Source of the DNA: Chloroflexota bacterium
GTDB taxonomy: Bacteria > Chloroflexota > Anaerolineae > Aggregatilineales > UBA2796
Assembly: GCA_021325095.1 (NCBI GenBank)
Contig: JAJPHV010000037.1
Location: forward strand, 1 to 38,568
Length of the DNA: 38,568 nucleotides
Direction: 5' to 3'
Each line of letters begins with the position of its first letter. The first letter of the stretch is position 1. Made by a program: the position numbers and the translations under genes. Of this stretch, positions 25,129 to 33,689 are shown one piece after another. The notes below the pieces were generated by a model. It ran no database searches and had not been told where the DNA came from. It saw only the letters and a program-made list of their open reading frames with translations.

Positions 25129-25200
25129 ACCGGGGTTGACTACCGGCTTTTGGGGTTTGCCGGTCAATCACTGGCGACCAGTGCAGTCACCCCGGTTTTG
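25129..25200 (+). terminator. Three-way-junction hairpin followed by TTTTG, likely terminator
   Basis: An outer stem pairs ACCGGGGTTGACT (25129-25141) with AGTCACCCCGGT (25185-25196), one base bulged. Inside it lie two perfect hairpins: ACCGGC/GCCGGT (25142-25147 with 25159-25164) and CACTGG-CGA-CCAGTG (25169-25183). TTTTG follows. It stands 23 bases after the regulator stop and ahead of the converging arabinoside operon. The further gap to 25296 holds only a small CGCAC/GTGCG hairpin. Confidence 0.6.
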
Positions 25201-25296
25201 TAAAAGGCCATCAAACGGCGACTGCGCACCGAGTGTGCGAGGCATAGCGACAAGATTGCCCGTGCTCAATCCCATTTAGCCCGCACCGCTCGGCGA

Positions 25297-26181
25297 CTAC
25301 TTCATGCCTGTGCCCATCGCGCCGAAGCCTTCCATGAACTGCCGGCGCAGGAACAGAAACAGCACAATGATCGGCAAGGTTGCCAGCGTGGAACCCGCCA
25401 TAACCAGATCGTAGGACGGGAAGTACTGTGTAACCAGCGTGCTCAGGCCGACAGCCAGCGGCATCCGATCTGGACTGCGAAAGACGATCAGCGGCCAAAG
25501 CAGGTTATTCCAGTATTCCAGCGCGAAGAGTACCAACAGAGTCGCAATCGCGGGACGAATGATTGGGACTACGACGGAAAAAAACAGCCGGTACTCGCTT
25601 GCGCCGTCCACCCGGGCCGCATCAAGCAGTTCGTCCTCAATTGACAGCATATACTGGCGCATGAAGAAAATGCCGATTGGATGGGCGGCCAACGGCAAGA
25701 TGGCCCCGATGAGCGTATCCACCAGGCCGATCTTCACAATGATGACAAAGAGCGGGATGACCAACAGGTAAAACGGGATCATCTGCGATAGCAGGATCAA
25801 GAGGAAGATTACGTTGCGGCCACGGAAACGGTATTTCGCCAGCGCAAAGCCGCCAAGCGCACAAATCGCCACCGAAGCGACAGAGAACCCAACCGACTGG
25901 ACAATCGAATTGGCGAACCAGTTCACGTAAGGAACGGTTCTGAACAGCTTGGCATAGTTATCGAGCGTCGCTTCATTAGGAAGCAAATTCGTGCCGGATG
26001 TAAAGATCAGGCCGAGTGGTCGCACAGAACTCAGCACCATCCAGTACAACGGAACCAGAAAAAGGAAAGCAATAATGATGAAGATCGCGGTGATCGTGAT
26101 CGTCGTCAGTCGAGACCGCCCGCCTCGTTGTATCTGAACACCGGCCCGCGTTGCAAATGAGTACTGAGAGGTTACGCTCAT
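25297..26181 (-). CDS. Carbohydrate ABC transporter permease, MalG type
   Basis: A 294-residue protein with six predicted membrane segments, an N-terminal soluble stretch, and the EAA coupling loop LDAARVDGASEYRLFFSVVVP near residues 190-210. PLYWMVLSSVRP after the first membrane helix is typical of MalG/AraQ proteins. Its ATG lies five bases after the partner permease stop. It is the last gene of the arabinoside operon. No ATPase gene is in the operon, so a shared MsiK/UgpC-type ATPase from elsewhere is expected. Confidence 0.92.
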   Translation of the reverse strand: MSVTSQYSFATRAGVQIQRGGRSRLTTITITAIFIIIAFLFLVPLYWMVLSSVRPLGLIFTSGTNLLPNEATLDNYAKLFRTVPYVNWFANSIVQSVGFSVASVAICALGGFALAKYRFRGRNVIFLLILLSQMIPFYLLVIPLFVIIVKIGLVDTLIGAILPLAAHPIGIFFMRQYMLSIEDELLDAARVDGASEYRLFFSVVVPIIRPAIATLLVLFALEYWNNLLWPLIVFRSPDRMPLAVGLSTLVTQYFPSYDLVMAGSTLATLPIIVLFLFLRRQFMEGFGAMGTGMK

Positions 26182-26186
26182 GTGGG

Positions 26187-27113
26187 TCAGCCCTCTCTCT
26201 GAAAAGCGCCAAAGAACCGGAACTGGATGAGCGACAGGATGAAGATAATTAAGGCCAGAATCACGCCCATCGCCGCTGCCGATCCCAGGTTAAAGGAGTT
26301 GAAAGCCGTGCGATAGATCAGGTAGGCCAGGCTGAGGCCGCCGTCGCCCGGTGATTGCCCGCCGGGATACAGAATGTAAGGCTCGACGAAGACCTGGAAG
26401 CCGCCAATGATCGACAGGATCACCACAAAGAGGGTGGTTGGCCGCAGCAGCGGCAGCGTAATGTGCCAGAATAGTTGAAAAGGGTTCGCTCCATCAATTG
26501 ATGCTGCTTCGTAAAACTCTTTGGAGATATTCACCAAGCCGGAATTGAAATAGATGATATTGATCCCCGTCCAGCGCCAGACCGCCAACAGAACGAGTGA
26601 CGGGATCGCCAGGTCGGCGACCTCCAGCCAACGCTGCGGCTGCAAGCCGAACTGCGCCAGGGCACTATTCAAGAGGCCGGTTGGCGTCAGGACTGCCCGA
26701 AACACCGAGCCGACAACCACGAGCGAGGTCAGCGCCGGCAGGAATAAAATGGTGCGGAAAACGGTTGCTTTTACAACGCGGCCCGAGTCAAGCAGGACAG
26801 CAATGACGAGGGGGATCGGAATCAGAACAAGCAGCGTGGCGATGGTATACACAGTGGTGTTGCGCAGGGCAACGCCAAAACGCACGTTGGAAGCCAGTGC
26901 CTCGTAATTAGCGGTGCCATTAAACACCCCGGTATTGATCCCCTGGATTTTCTGAAAGCTCATCAACACGGCGAGAACGACAGGGAATACTTTGAAAACA
27001 ATAAACAGAATGAGAAATGGCGCCAGAAAAACCCATGGCGCTACCTTCCGGCTGTTTACAAGTGTTGTAACCCTATTCATAGAAACTGATTCCCGGTCTA
27101 AACCATCGGACAT
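26187..27113 (-). CDS. Carbohydrate ABC transporter permease, MalF type
   Basis: A polytopic membrane protein with the EAA loop YEAASIDGANPFQLFWHITLP and the N-terminal APFLILFIVFKVFPVV membrane helix of MalF/AraP-type permeases. The start at 27113 gives 308 residues. An internal ATG at 27080 would give 297 residues and begins closer to the family norm; neither has a strong ribosome site. It pairs with the MalG-type protein encoded next. Confidence 0.9.
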   Translation of the reverse strand: MSDGLDRESVSMNRVTTLVNSRKVAPWVFLAPFLILFIVFKVFPVVLAVLMSFQKIQGINTGVFNGTANYEALASNVRFGVALRNTTVYTIATLLVLIPIPLVIAVLLDSGRVVKATVFRTILFLPALTSLVVVGSVFRAVLTPTGLLNSALAQFGLQPQRWLEVADLAIPSLVLLAVWRWTGINIIYFNSGLVNISKEFYEAASIDGANPFQLFWHITLPLLRPTTLFVVILSIIGGFQVFVEPYILYPGGQSPGDGGLSLAYLIYRTAFNSFNLGSAAAMGVILALIIFILSLIQFRFFGAFQREG

Positions 27114-27142
27114 CCCGGCTTAGATGACAAACCCGGCACGTT

Positions 27143-27171
27143 CCGTCGGGGCGAGGCACTCGCCCCGACGG
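27143..27171. terminator. Strong 13-bp stem between binding-protein and permease genes
   Basis: CCGTCGGGGCGAG (27143-27155) pairs perfectly with CTCGCCCCGACGG (27159-27171) over a GCA loop. It lies 25 bases after the binding-protein stop on the minus strand. There is no T-run, so it probably acts as a partial terminator or as a 3' block to decay, raising binding-protein output over the permeases. Confidence 0.65.
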
Positions 27172-27196
27172 TGAATGCAACTACTGCCCGCGCTAC

Positions 27197-28477
27197 TTAC
27201 TTGGCAGCCTGTTGTACCTGGTCAGCCGCTGCTTTCAGCGCCGTTGCTACATCGGCATTATTGGCAAAGATGTCGTAGTAGGTCTTGGAACGTAGCACGT
27301 CAACCGCGTCCGCATACAGCGGGCCAAGATATTCGACCGCGAGGTTGGACTGCAATGATTTGATCGTCTTGAAGACTGGCTCGTTGCCGAAGTACTTCAT
27401 CGGTGCAGCCAGCTTGGGATCGTCATAGATGTCGGTGCGGATTGGATCGAAGCCCAGGTCTGTCCAGATGCGGATGGTCGAGTCCTTTTCAAGTTTGGTG
27501 AAGGCCAGGAAGTCCTTTGCCAGTTGCAGCTTTTCAGGGGCAATCTGCTTGGTGATGGCCGTGCCAGTGCCGCCGCCCATCGTGCTGGTATAACCGCCCT
27601 CTTTGATAAGCGGCATGGGCCGAACGACGATCTTGCCTTCGAGTGCGGGCATGAGCTGCGTGAAGCGGATCATGTACCACTGAGGCATCCAGACCGACGC
27701 AAATTGCCCTTTGACCATCGCATCGTAGAACTCCTGCGCGTGGTTACCAGTGCCTGGGGTCAAGGAGGCGATCTTGTCCTTGTAGATCATATCTTTGACC
27801 ATCTGGACGGCTTCGATGTTCTCCTTGCTGGTGAGAATGAAATTGCCGTCCTTGTCATAGATGCCGCCGCCGTTCATCAGTTGCAGCGCCAGCGCGCTGA
27901 ACCGGTCAGCGGTTTCGATATGGGTCATAAAGACCCCATCCTTGGTAACCTTCTTACCGGCTTCCACGTAGTCGGCCCAGGTCTTGATTTTGTCGATGTC
28001 GACGCCGGCCTTGTCCATGACTTCCTTGTTGTAGTACATCACGAACGTGCCGACGTGATAGTCGATTCCGTACTGCTTCCCGTCCTTCTGGTAAGGGGCC
28101 AGACGGGTTTGCAGGATGACGTCCTTATAGGGTGTGACTACGTCCGTCAGGTCCTGGAGCTGAATTTCGCCCTTCAAGAAGGTGGGGAACTTGGCGATTT
28201 CGATGTCAGCCAGGTCGGGTGCGCCGGTGCCGGACAGCAGGGCGGCCAGCAGGTTATCGTGCATGGCCTGGTACTCGGCTGTTGTGGCGGTCAGCTTGAT
28301 CTGGCGATCCGCATGGGCTTCATTCCAGCGTTTGGCCGACTCTTCCCAGAAAGTCTGGTGAGCAGGCACGAACGTCCAGAACGTCAGTTCAGTGGGGCTT
28401 TGGGCGCGCACGCTGTGTGGCATCAGGCCAAGCACAATTGCCAGTAACATGCAAAGAACGAGAGTGCGTTTCATCAT
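27197..28477 (-). CDS. ABC transporter substrate-binding protein, family 1
   Basis: A 426-residue exported protein. The N terminus MMKRTLVLCMLLAIVLG is a signal peptide, followed by SPTELTFWTFVPAHQTFWEES, the usual start of family 1 sugar-binding proteins. KQYGIDYHVGTFVMYYNKEVMDKAG and the closing helical domain also fit. The start is set at 28477, with AGGAG seven bases upstream; the frame reaches 28576 inside the glycosidase gene. It lies 25 bases after the GH51 gene and feeds the two permeases. The ligand is likely an arabinose-containing oligosaccharide, by context. Confidence 0.9.
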   Translation of the reverse strand: MMKRTLVLCMLLAIVLGLMPHSVRAQSPTELTFWTFVPAHQTFWEESAKRWNEAHADRQIKLTATTAEYQAMHDNLLAALLSGTGAPDLADIEIAKFPTFLKGEIQLQDLTDVVTPYKDVILQTRLAPYQKDGKQYGIDYHVGTFVMYYNKEVMDKAGVDIDKIKTWADYVEAGKKVTKDGVFMTHIETADRFSALALQLMNGGGIYDKDGNFILTSKENIEAVQMVKDMIYKDKIASLTPGTGNHAQEFYDAMVKGQFASVWMPQWYMIRFTQLMPALEGKIVVRPMPLIKEGGYTSTMGGGTGTAITKQIAPEKLQLAKDFLAFTKLEKDSTIRIWTDLGFDPIRTDIYDDPKLAAPMKYFGNEPVFKTIKSLQSNLAVEYLGPLYADAVDVLRSKTYYDIFANNADVATALKAAADQVQQAAK

Positions 28478-28502
28478 TTTGCGACTCCTATAATCAATTT
28501 TC

Positions 28503-29978
28503 TCAATCGAGACTGCAGACGAGAACCGTAACCGAGTGTGGCTCAAATGTGTACGTGAAACCCTTCCTTTCTGCACTCAGGCTTCCTCTGGAAACGCCAA
28601 CGGTATTCGGATGCTCAAACGAGTTTTCGGCCTTGATGTTCGGGCCATTGACCACGTGGGCCTGAACCGGGCCGGACAAATGGGCAGAGTCACCGAGGGA
28701 AATTGCGGTCTCCAACGCTTTGGTTTCGCTGCGATTGACGACGTACAAGGTCAATTGTTTTTGATCTTCGCGGAGCGTTGCAGCCACATCGAGCGTGCGA
28801 ATGCCGCTGTGACTGTTCGTGCTGAACGTGTCGCCCTCCCAGTACACGTCGAGCGCCGTTGTACCACAGGTATTGCTATACAGTTCAAACGGGTAAAAGA
28901 TGGTCTGTAGGAACAAGCCGTTCGGGTTGGTGAAGATCGGTGCAATGACGTTGACGACCTGCGCCAGGTTCGCCATACGAACCGATGCGGCATGGCGAAT
29001 AAAGGCATTCATTTGAATCGCCACCACCAGCGCATCTTCGAGGTTGTAGATTTCCTCAAGCGTGTTGGAGAAGTCGCCCGCCTCTGAGCGTTTGCGGTAC
29101 CAGACATTCCATTCATCGACGCTGATGGCAATGGGACGCGGCAGTTTGTGCTGCAAGCGCAGCATCCGGGCCAGCCCTTCGTAGGCGCTCAGGCGATCCT
29201 CGATCAGTTCCGAAACCGCCATGTACTCCTGGAAGTTGTTCGTCGGGTTGCCGACATACCAGTGGATGCCGAGATAATCTATCAGCTTGCCGGCCTGCTC
29301 GACCAGCAGCCCTACCCGGGCCAGGATGTCGCCCGACCAGTCCGACGTTGCAGCCGCCGTCAGCTTGATCGTCGGGTCAACCCATTTCATGACCTTGGCG
29401 AATTCGAGGAACGCTCGCGCATATTCTTCAGGTGTTTTTGCCCCAATCTGCCAGTGCCCGTCGACTTCGTTGCCAATGCCCCAGTACTTCACTTTGTGCG
29501 GCGCATCAAAGCCATGCTGGCGGCGCATCTTGACGAGCGCCGTGTCTTGAGTACCATTGCAGTATTCGACCCAGTCGCGCGCCTCGCGCATATCGCCATC
29601 GCCGCAGTTGACGACCAGATATGGCTCGGTGCCTAGCTTGCGGCAAAACTGAACAAATTCGTTGGTCCCGAACCGATTGGATTCAACCGAATGCCAGGCC
29701 AGTTCTGCCCGCGCCGGGCGCTGTTCGACAGGGCCAACACCATCTTGCCAGCGATAACCCGACACAAAATTGCCGCCTGGGTAGCGCAAGATGGGCATAC
29801 GCAGGCGGCAGAGTGCGTCGAGGACGTCCGTGCGAATCCCGTCGCTGTCGGCCAGTGGCGAACCCGGCTCATAAATGCCACCATAGATACATCGCCCGAG
29901 GTGTTCGGCAAAACCACCGAAAATGTTGCGATCAATCGAGGCGAGGGTACGATCCACATCAACACGAATCTGATCCAC
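28503..29978 (-). CDS. abfA: Intracellular alpha-L-arabinofuranosidase, GH51
   Basis: A 491-residue retaining glycosidase. The signature NIFGGFAEHLGRCIYGGIYEP is near the N terminus. The acid/base Glu lies in WGIGNEVDGHWQIG and the nucleophile Glu in ISVDEWNVWY. A C-terminal beta-sandwich follows. No signal peptide is seen, so imported arabino-oligosaccharides are cleaved in the cytosol. The start is a GTG at 29978 with AGGA seven bases upstream. The frame runs up to 30098, but that part has no family likeness. It is the first gene of the operon with the binding protein and permeases. Confidence 0.93.
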   Translation of the reverse strand: MDQIRVDVDRTLASIDRNIFGGFAEHLGRCIYGGIYEPGSPLADSDGIRTDVLDALCRLRMPILRYPGGNFVSGYRWQDGVGPVEQRPARAELAWHSVESNRFGTNEFVQFCRKLGTEPYLVVNCGDGDMREARDWVEYCNGTQDTALVKMRRQHGFDAPHKVKYWGIGNEVDGHWQIGAKTPEEYARAFLEFAKVMKWVDPTIKLTAAATSDWSGDILARVGLLVEQAGKLIDYLGIHWYVGNPTNNFQEYMAVSELIEDRLSAYEGLARMLRLQHKLPRPIAISVDEWNVWYRKRSEAGDFSNTLEEIYNLEDALVVAIQMNAFIRHAASVRMANLAQVVNVIAPIFTNPNGLFLQTIFYPFELYSNTCGTTALDVYWEGDTFSTNSHSGIRTLDVAATLREDQKQLTLYVVNRSETKALETAISLGDSAHLSGPVQAHVVNGPNIKAENSFEHPNTVGVSRGSLSAERKGFTYTFEPHSVTVLVCSLD

Positions 29979-30122
29979 AAGCGAATCCTTTATTGCGGCA
30001 GGAAGGATAATTGAGTATAGGCTGGCGCTTGGGGGGCGAGGTGACTGGTGCAGTTGCATTCGAGGCGAAGGGCTACCCCAGACGCGATCAAATGCCACAC
30101 AAGCCGCCGTGGTCTGTCAACT

Positions 30123-30151
30123 TGACGTTCAGTAAACAAAAGGTCTATCAT
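30123..30151 (+). promoter_or_regulatory. Promoter of the LacI-type regulator gene
   Basis: TTGACG (30123-30128) and TATCAT (30146-30151) stand 17 bases apart, reading toward the regulator. The spacer holds an operator-like half-palindrome, CGTTCAGTAAACA, at 30126-30138. The leader to the GTG at 30310 would be about 150 bases. Confidence 0.55.
30126..30138. promoter_or_regulatory. Second operator-like site (imperfect)
   Basis: CGTTCAGTAAACA matches the centre of the perfect palindrome at 30277-30291 (TGTTTAGTAAACA) at 11 of 13 positions. It lies within the regulator promoter spacer and in the leader of the glycosidase operon. Confidence 0.45.
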
Positions 30152-30219
30152 AAGGTCATCAGAGATCGGTTCAGCACAAAATTATGCGCTGTCGAGAGCG
30201 GATTTATTTAGCTGCCTTC

Positions 30220-30249
30220 ATTATATGAGAGAATTATTGAATAAGTCAA
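30220..30249 (-). promoter_or_regulatory. Promoter of the arabinoside operon
   Basis: On the minus strand TTGACT (30249-30244) and a perfect TATAAT (30225-30220) are 18 bases apart. The predicted transcript starts near 30213, giving an unusually long leader of about 235 bases before the GH51 GTG. A second TTGACA at 30120-30115 lacks a good -10. Confidence 0.65.
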
Positions 30250-30276
30250 GCAGATCAATCGACCTGATTCGCAAAT

Positions 30277-30291
30277 CTGTTTAGTAAACAG
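30277..30291. promoter_or_regulatory. Operator palindrome for the LacI-type regulator
   Basis: CTGTTTA-G-TAAACAG is a perfect 15-bp palindrome with a central G, 18 bases before the regulator start codon and 28 bases upstream of the operon -35. LacI-family proteins usually bind such inverted repeats; binding by this regulator is inferred from position. Confidence 0.65.
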
Positions 30292-30309
30292 TTCCGAGGT
30301 TGTGAAGCT

Positions 30310-31377
30310 GTGGCGAAAAACAAGCCTTCGATCCGAGATGTGGCGAAAAGGGCGAACGTGTCACCTTCCGCCGTCTGGATGGCGATCCATAATAAGCCGG
30401 GCGTCGCGCCGGAAACCGCCCAACGCATCTGGGACACGATCACCAAGCTCGGCTACACGGTCAAATCCAGACCGGCAGAACGCACGGCTCGCACCGTGGG
30501 CTTGCTGATCGAGAAAAGTTCAATTCCCGCCATCATGGATAGTTTCTACGGGGACGTCATTGGCGGCTTTCAGGCCGAAGCGCAGCGCACGGGCTACCAC
30601 GTCAATCTCGTCATGTTTGATCGGGCACACGAACGCCTGGACATTCTCAAAAACGGGTTCACGCAGTCGATTGCCGGTTTGGCGGTTGCGAATGATGGCG
30701 ACATCACACCGGACATGGTCATTCAGCTAGAGGCGACCAATCTGCCTGTGATCCTGATCGAGAATCACCTCGATAGTGAACGGCTGCCGTGTGTGCTGGG
30801 CGACAACTTCACGGCTGGCTACATGGCGACCCAGCACCTGTTGAGCCTGGGCCATCGGGACATCGCTGTCTTGCCCGGGCCGACAAAATACAGCAGCCTG
30901 GTGGACCGGCTTCGCGGCTGCCTGGCGGCGATGGCCGAGGCCAGATTGCTCATTCCCCCGGAGTGGCTGCCCAAACCGCTGTCGGGTTACCCGCTCAAAG
31001 GCTACCAGCAAATGAAGGAAATCCTGGCCCTCGACCAGCGCCCGACGGGGGTCGTCGCCATCAGTGATAAGACAGCAATTGGCGCTATGGAGGCGATCAG
31101 AGAGGCAGGCTTACAGATTCCTGCTGATATTGCCATTGCCAGCATTGACAATATCGCCGAAAGTGCCTACTGCCGGCCACCGCTCACCACTGTTCACATT
31201 CCCAAACTGGAGATGGGCATTCTGGCGTTCCAGCGACTGCACCACCTGATTACCAGCAAGAACGATATTCCTGTCAAGAACATCGTCTATAGCGAACTCA
31301 TCGTGCGCGAGTCATCGGGGCCTGCCCGCCGCCCACTCACCATTGAGGGCGAAAGCCTGTCGTCTGGTCAAGACTGA
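30310..31377 (+). CDS. LacI-family transcriptional regulator
   Basis: A 355-residue regulator. The N-terminal helix-turn-helix SIRDVAKRANVSPSAVWMAI and the hinge helix region lead to a periplasmic-binding-like effector domain (TVGLLIEKSSIPAIMDSFYG, NLPVILIENHLDSERLPCV, HRDIAVLPGP, IAIASIDNIAESAYCRPPLTTV). The start is a GTG with GAGG ten bases upstream. It diverges from the GH51-transport operon and should repress it until an arabinose-type inducer is bound. Confidence 0.92.
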   Translation: MAKNKPSIRDVAKRANVSPSAVWMAIHNKPGVAPETAQRIWDTITKLGYTVKSRPAERTARTVGLLIEKSSIPAIMDSFYGDVIGGFQAEAQRTGYHVNLVMFDRAHERLDILKNGFTQSIAGLAVANDGDITPDMVIQLEATNLPVILIENHLDSERLPCVLGDNFTAGYMATQHLLSLGHRDIAVLPGPTKYSSLVDRLRGCLAAMAEARLLIPPEWLPKPLSGYPLKGYQQMKEILALDQRPTGVVAISDKTAIGAMEAIREAGLQIPADIAIASIDNIAESAYCRPPLTTVHIPKLEMGILAFQRLHHLITSKNDIPVKNIVYSELIVRESSGPARRPLTIEGESLSSGQD

Positions 31378-31442
31378 GATTGAAAGGCTGAACGTGGCCG
31401 CGACGCAAGTTTTGCACAAACGCCAGCAGTGAACGCCTGCAC

Positions 31443-31570
31443 ATGACCTCCCAGGAAACCCTTAAACGTCAATTGGCCGAGTCTGTCCGTCGTCAGGCGT
31501 CTGGGTGAAAGCCATCCTCTGGCTGGTCGCAGGTGCGGCAGCACTACTGCTTTTGACCATACAATGTTAG
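31443..31570 (+). other. Two overlapping very small open frames (uncertain)
   Basis: An ATG frame at 31443-31508 encodes a basic 21-residue peptide (MTSQETLKRQLAESVRRQ...). A GTG frame at 31505-31570 overlaps its stop by four bases and encodes a 21-residue hydrophobic peptide (KAILWLVAGAAALLLLTI) that could span the membrane. No clear ribosome site precedes either. The rest of the 31378-31619 gap holds only a TACAAT hexamer at 31560-31565 that may serve the next gene. Confidence 0.2.
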
Positions 31571-31619
31571 ACTGGCGGGCACTGAACTGGATAACCGCAC
31601 CACGCATCATGGGGAGAAC

Positions 31620-32975
31620 ATGCCCACCCTGCTTATCAAACACGCACAGGTCCTGGTCACAATGGACGAGCAGCGCCGCGAAATTGCCGACGGAGCGCTG
31701 TTCGTCCGCGACAACCTGATTGAACAGGTCGGCGCGACGGCTGAACTGCCGCAGACCGCCGACGAGGTGCTTGACCTGTCCGGGCACGTTGTCTTGCCGG
31801 GACTGGTCAACACGCATCACCACATGTACCAGAGCCTGACGCGGGTTGTGCCCGCCGCGCAAAACTGCGAGTTGTTCGACTGGCTGAGGGCGCTGTATCT
31901 GCTGTGGGCACGGCTGACGCCGGAGATGGTCTACGTCTCGGCGCTGACGGCAATGGCCGAACTGATGCTTTCCGGCTGCACGACGGCCAGCGATCACCTG
32001 TACATTTTCCCGAACGGCTGCCGCCTGGACGACGAAATCCGCGCCGCGCAGGAGATCGGGCTGCGCTTCCACGCCAGCCGGGGCAGCATGAGCCTGGGAC
32101 AGAGCAAGGGCGGGCTGCCTCCAGACAGCGTGGTCGAGGACGAAGAAGCAATCCTGCGTGACAGCCGCCGCCTGATCGAGACCTACCACGACGCCTCACG
32201 CAACGCCATGCTGCGCATCGTCGTCGCGCCCTGTTCGCCGTTCAGCGTGACGCAAGACTTGATGCGCGAATCGGCAAAGCTGGCGCGCAGTTACGGCGTG
32301 CGGCTGCACACGCACCTGGCGGAAAATTTGAATGACGTGGCCTACAGCAAGGCGCAGTTCGGATTGGAACCTGCTGACTATGCCGAAGATGCCGGGTGGG
32401 TCGGCGAGGACGTGTGGCACGCCCACTGCGTCCACCTGAGCGAGAAGGGCATCCGCCTGTTTGCGCGGACGGGGACCGGCGTGGCGCACTGCCCATCCTC
32501 GAATATGCGACTGGCGTCGGGGATCGCGCCCGTGCGCCGGATGCGTGATTCGGGTGTGCGGGTCGGGTTGGGCGTGGATGGCTCGGCCTCCAACGATACC
32601 GGGCATTTGCTGGCGGAGGCGCGGCAGGCACTGCTGTTGGCTCGCGTACAGGGCAACCCCGGCGCAATGACCGCCCGCGAAGCATTGGAGATCGCAACGC
32701 GGGGTGGGGCGTCGGTGCTTGGGCGGGAGGACATCGGCTACCTTGCGCCGGGCATGGCAGCAGATTTTATTGCCATTGCCCTGGATCGGCTCGGGTTTGC
32801 GGGTGGGCTGCACGATCCGGTGGCGGCGCTGGTCTTCTGCGCGCCCGCTACCGTCGATTACAGTGTGATCAACGGGCGGGTCGTGGTGCGTGAAGGGCAG
32901 CTTGCGACGGTGGAGTTGGGGGCGGTGCTGGAACGGCACAATAAGCTGGCGGGGCAGTTGGTGCGGGGAGATTAA
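31620..32975 (+). CDS. 8-oxoguanine deaminase-like amidohydrolase
   Basis: A 451-residue ATZ/TRZ-type deaminase. The ligands are His66 and His68 (NTHHHMYQ), His232 with catalytic Glu235 (THLAEN), His269 (AHCVHL) and Asp320 (GLGVDGSASND). The VDGSASND ending and CSPFSV stretch are what I associate with 8-oxoguanine deaminases such as Pseudomonas PA0142, which turn 8-oxoguanine to urate. Hydroxyatrazine-type hydrolases are the alternative. GGGGAG lies close before the ATG. It belongs to a different branch from the two amidohydrolases of the central operon. It is probably its own transcript. Confidence 0.85.
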   Translation: MPTLLIKHAQVLVTMDEQRREIADGALFVRDNLIEQVGATAELPQTADEVLDLSGHVVLPGLVNTHHHMYQSLTRVVPAAQNCELFDWLRALYLLWARLTPEMVYVSALTAMAELMLSGCTTASDHLYIFPNGCRLDDEIRAAQEIGLRFHASRGSMSLGQSKGGLPPDSVVEDEEAILRDSRRLIETYHDASRNAMLRIVVAPCSPFSVTQDLMRESAKLARSYGVRLHTHLAENLNDVAYSKAQFGLEPADYAEDAGWVGEDVWHAHCVHLSEKGIRLFARTGTGVAHCPSSNMRLASGIAPVRRMRDSGVRVGLGVDGSASNDTGHLLAEARQALLLARVQGNPGAMTAREALEIATRGGASVLGREDIGYLAPGMAADFIAIALDRLGFAGGLHDPVAALVFCAPATVDYSVINGRVVVREGQLATVELGAVLERHNKLAGQLVRGD

Positions 32976-33070
32976 GACGTTTCGGACAGTACAAGCCTGA
33001 CCACGCCTCGGGGGGAGCGATCACGCTACATGTGTCAGCGCTGGATGTCTGCCCGGAAAAGGGAGTTTTA

Positions 33071-33079
33071 TGTTATAAT
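33071..33079 (+). promoter_or_regulatory. Extended -10 promoter
   Basis: TGT plus TATAAT at 33074-33079, without a good -35, stands about 54 bases before the small gene at 33133. It shares the 13-mer TGTTATAATTTTC with the promoter at 5789. Confidence 0.55.
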
Positions 33080-33132
33080 TTTCACGAAGAGAGAAATAGC
33101 TGCCTTCTTAAGATGCAGCAAGGAGTACGGCC

Positions 33133-33519
33133 ATGAGCATTTACAAAGGGCAATGGCCCGAAAAAGGAGCGGCTACCGAAGCGACGATCCAGGTTACCGT
33201 CGATGGACAACCTCTACCGCCAGCCGAGGCCGAAGTCCCCGCCGTAGGCCGGGCTTTTGGCTGGGGAACCTTCAGCGCACGGGCAAACAAAAAACTACTT
33301 GCCTATTCAATGCTGCTTTACGAAATGCACCACAACATGGGCTTGCCCCTGGCAACCGTGCATCGACACCTGCTCGACATCGGAGATGCCTTCATGGATG
33401 AGCGGATTACCAGCCTTGATAAGCAATGGTCCATGACCAGTGAAGACATCGCACAATGGATCAAGGAGCGTTATCCAAAAACGTGGGCGGAGTTGAGCAG
33501 CCATCACGCGCCCGCGTAG
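33133..33519 (+). CDS. Small protein of unknown function
   Basis: A 128-residue soluble protein with AAGGAG before the ATG and its own promoter, so it is very likely real. The stretch RAFGWGTFSARANKKLLAYSMLL weakly recalls the WGY-GSGPAQLA motif of DUF6166 proteins, but the match is not good enough to name it. The C-terminal half is helical (DEDIAQWIKERYPKTW-like). No membrane segment or known catalytic motif is seen. The following gap (33520-33689) shows no clear feature. Confidence 0.6.
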   Translation: MSIYKGQWPEKGAATEATIQVTVDGQPLPPAEAEVPAVGRAFGWGTFSARANKKLLAYSMLLYEMHHNMGLPLATVHRHLLDIGDAFMDERITSLDKQWSMTSEDIAQWIKERYPKTWAELSSHHAPA

Positions 33520-33689
33520 CTGATCGTGAACCTTGATCACCCCAAAACTTGAGCTGGCTTGCCCACCTTACGGCAGATCGATAGGGCACGCCTCCGAGCA
33601 TCCCCTGTGTCCCGGCGGCGTGCCTGCCTGGCAGAAGTCGATGACGATCACGGCTTGCTGCACCCGATCACCAACGAAGGTACATCATC

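Noticed and set aside
25129..25200. Possible tRNA, because of the cloverleaf-like folding
   Set aside because: There is no T-loop consensus, no 7-bp acceptor stem with a proper anticodon arm, and only three stems.
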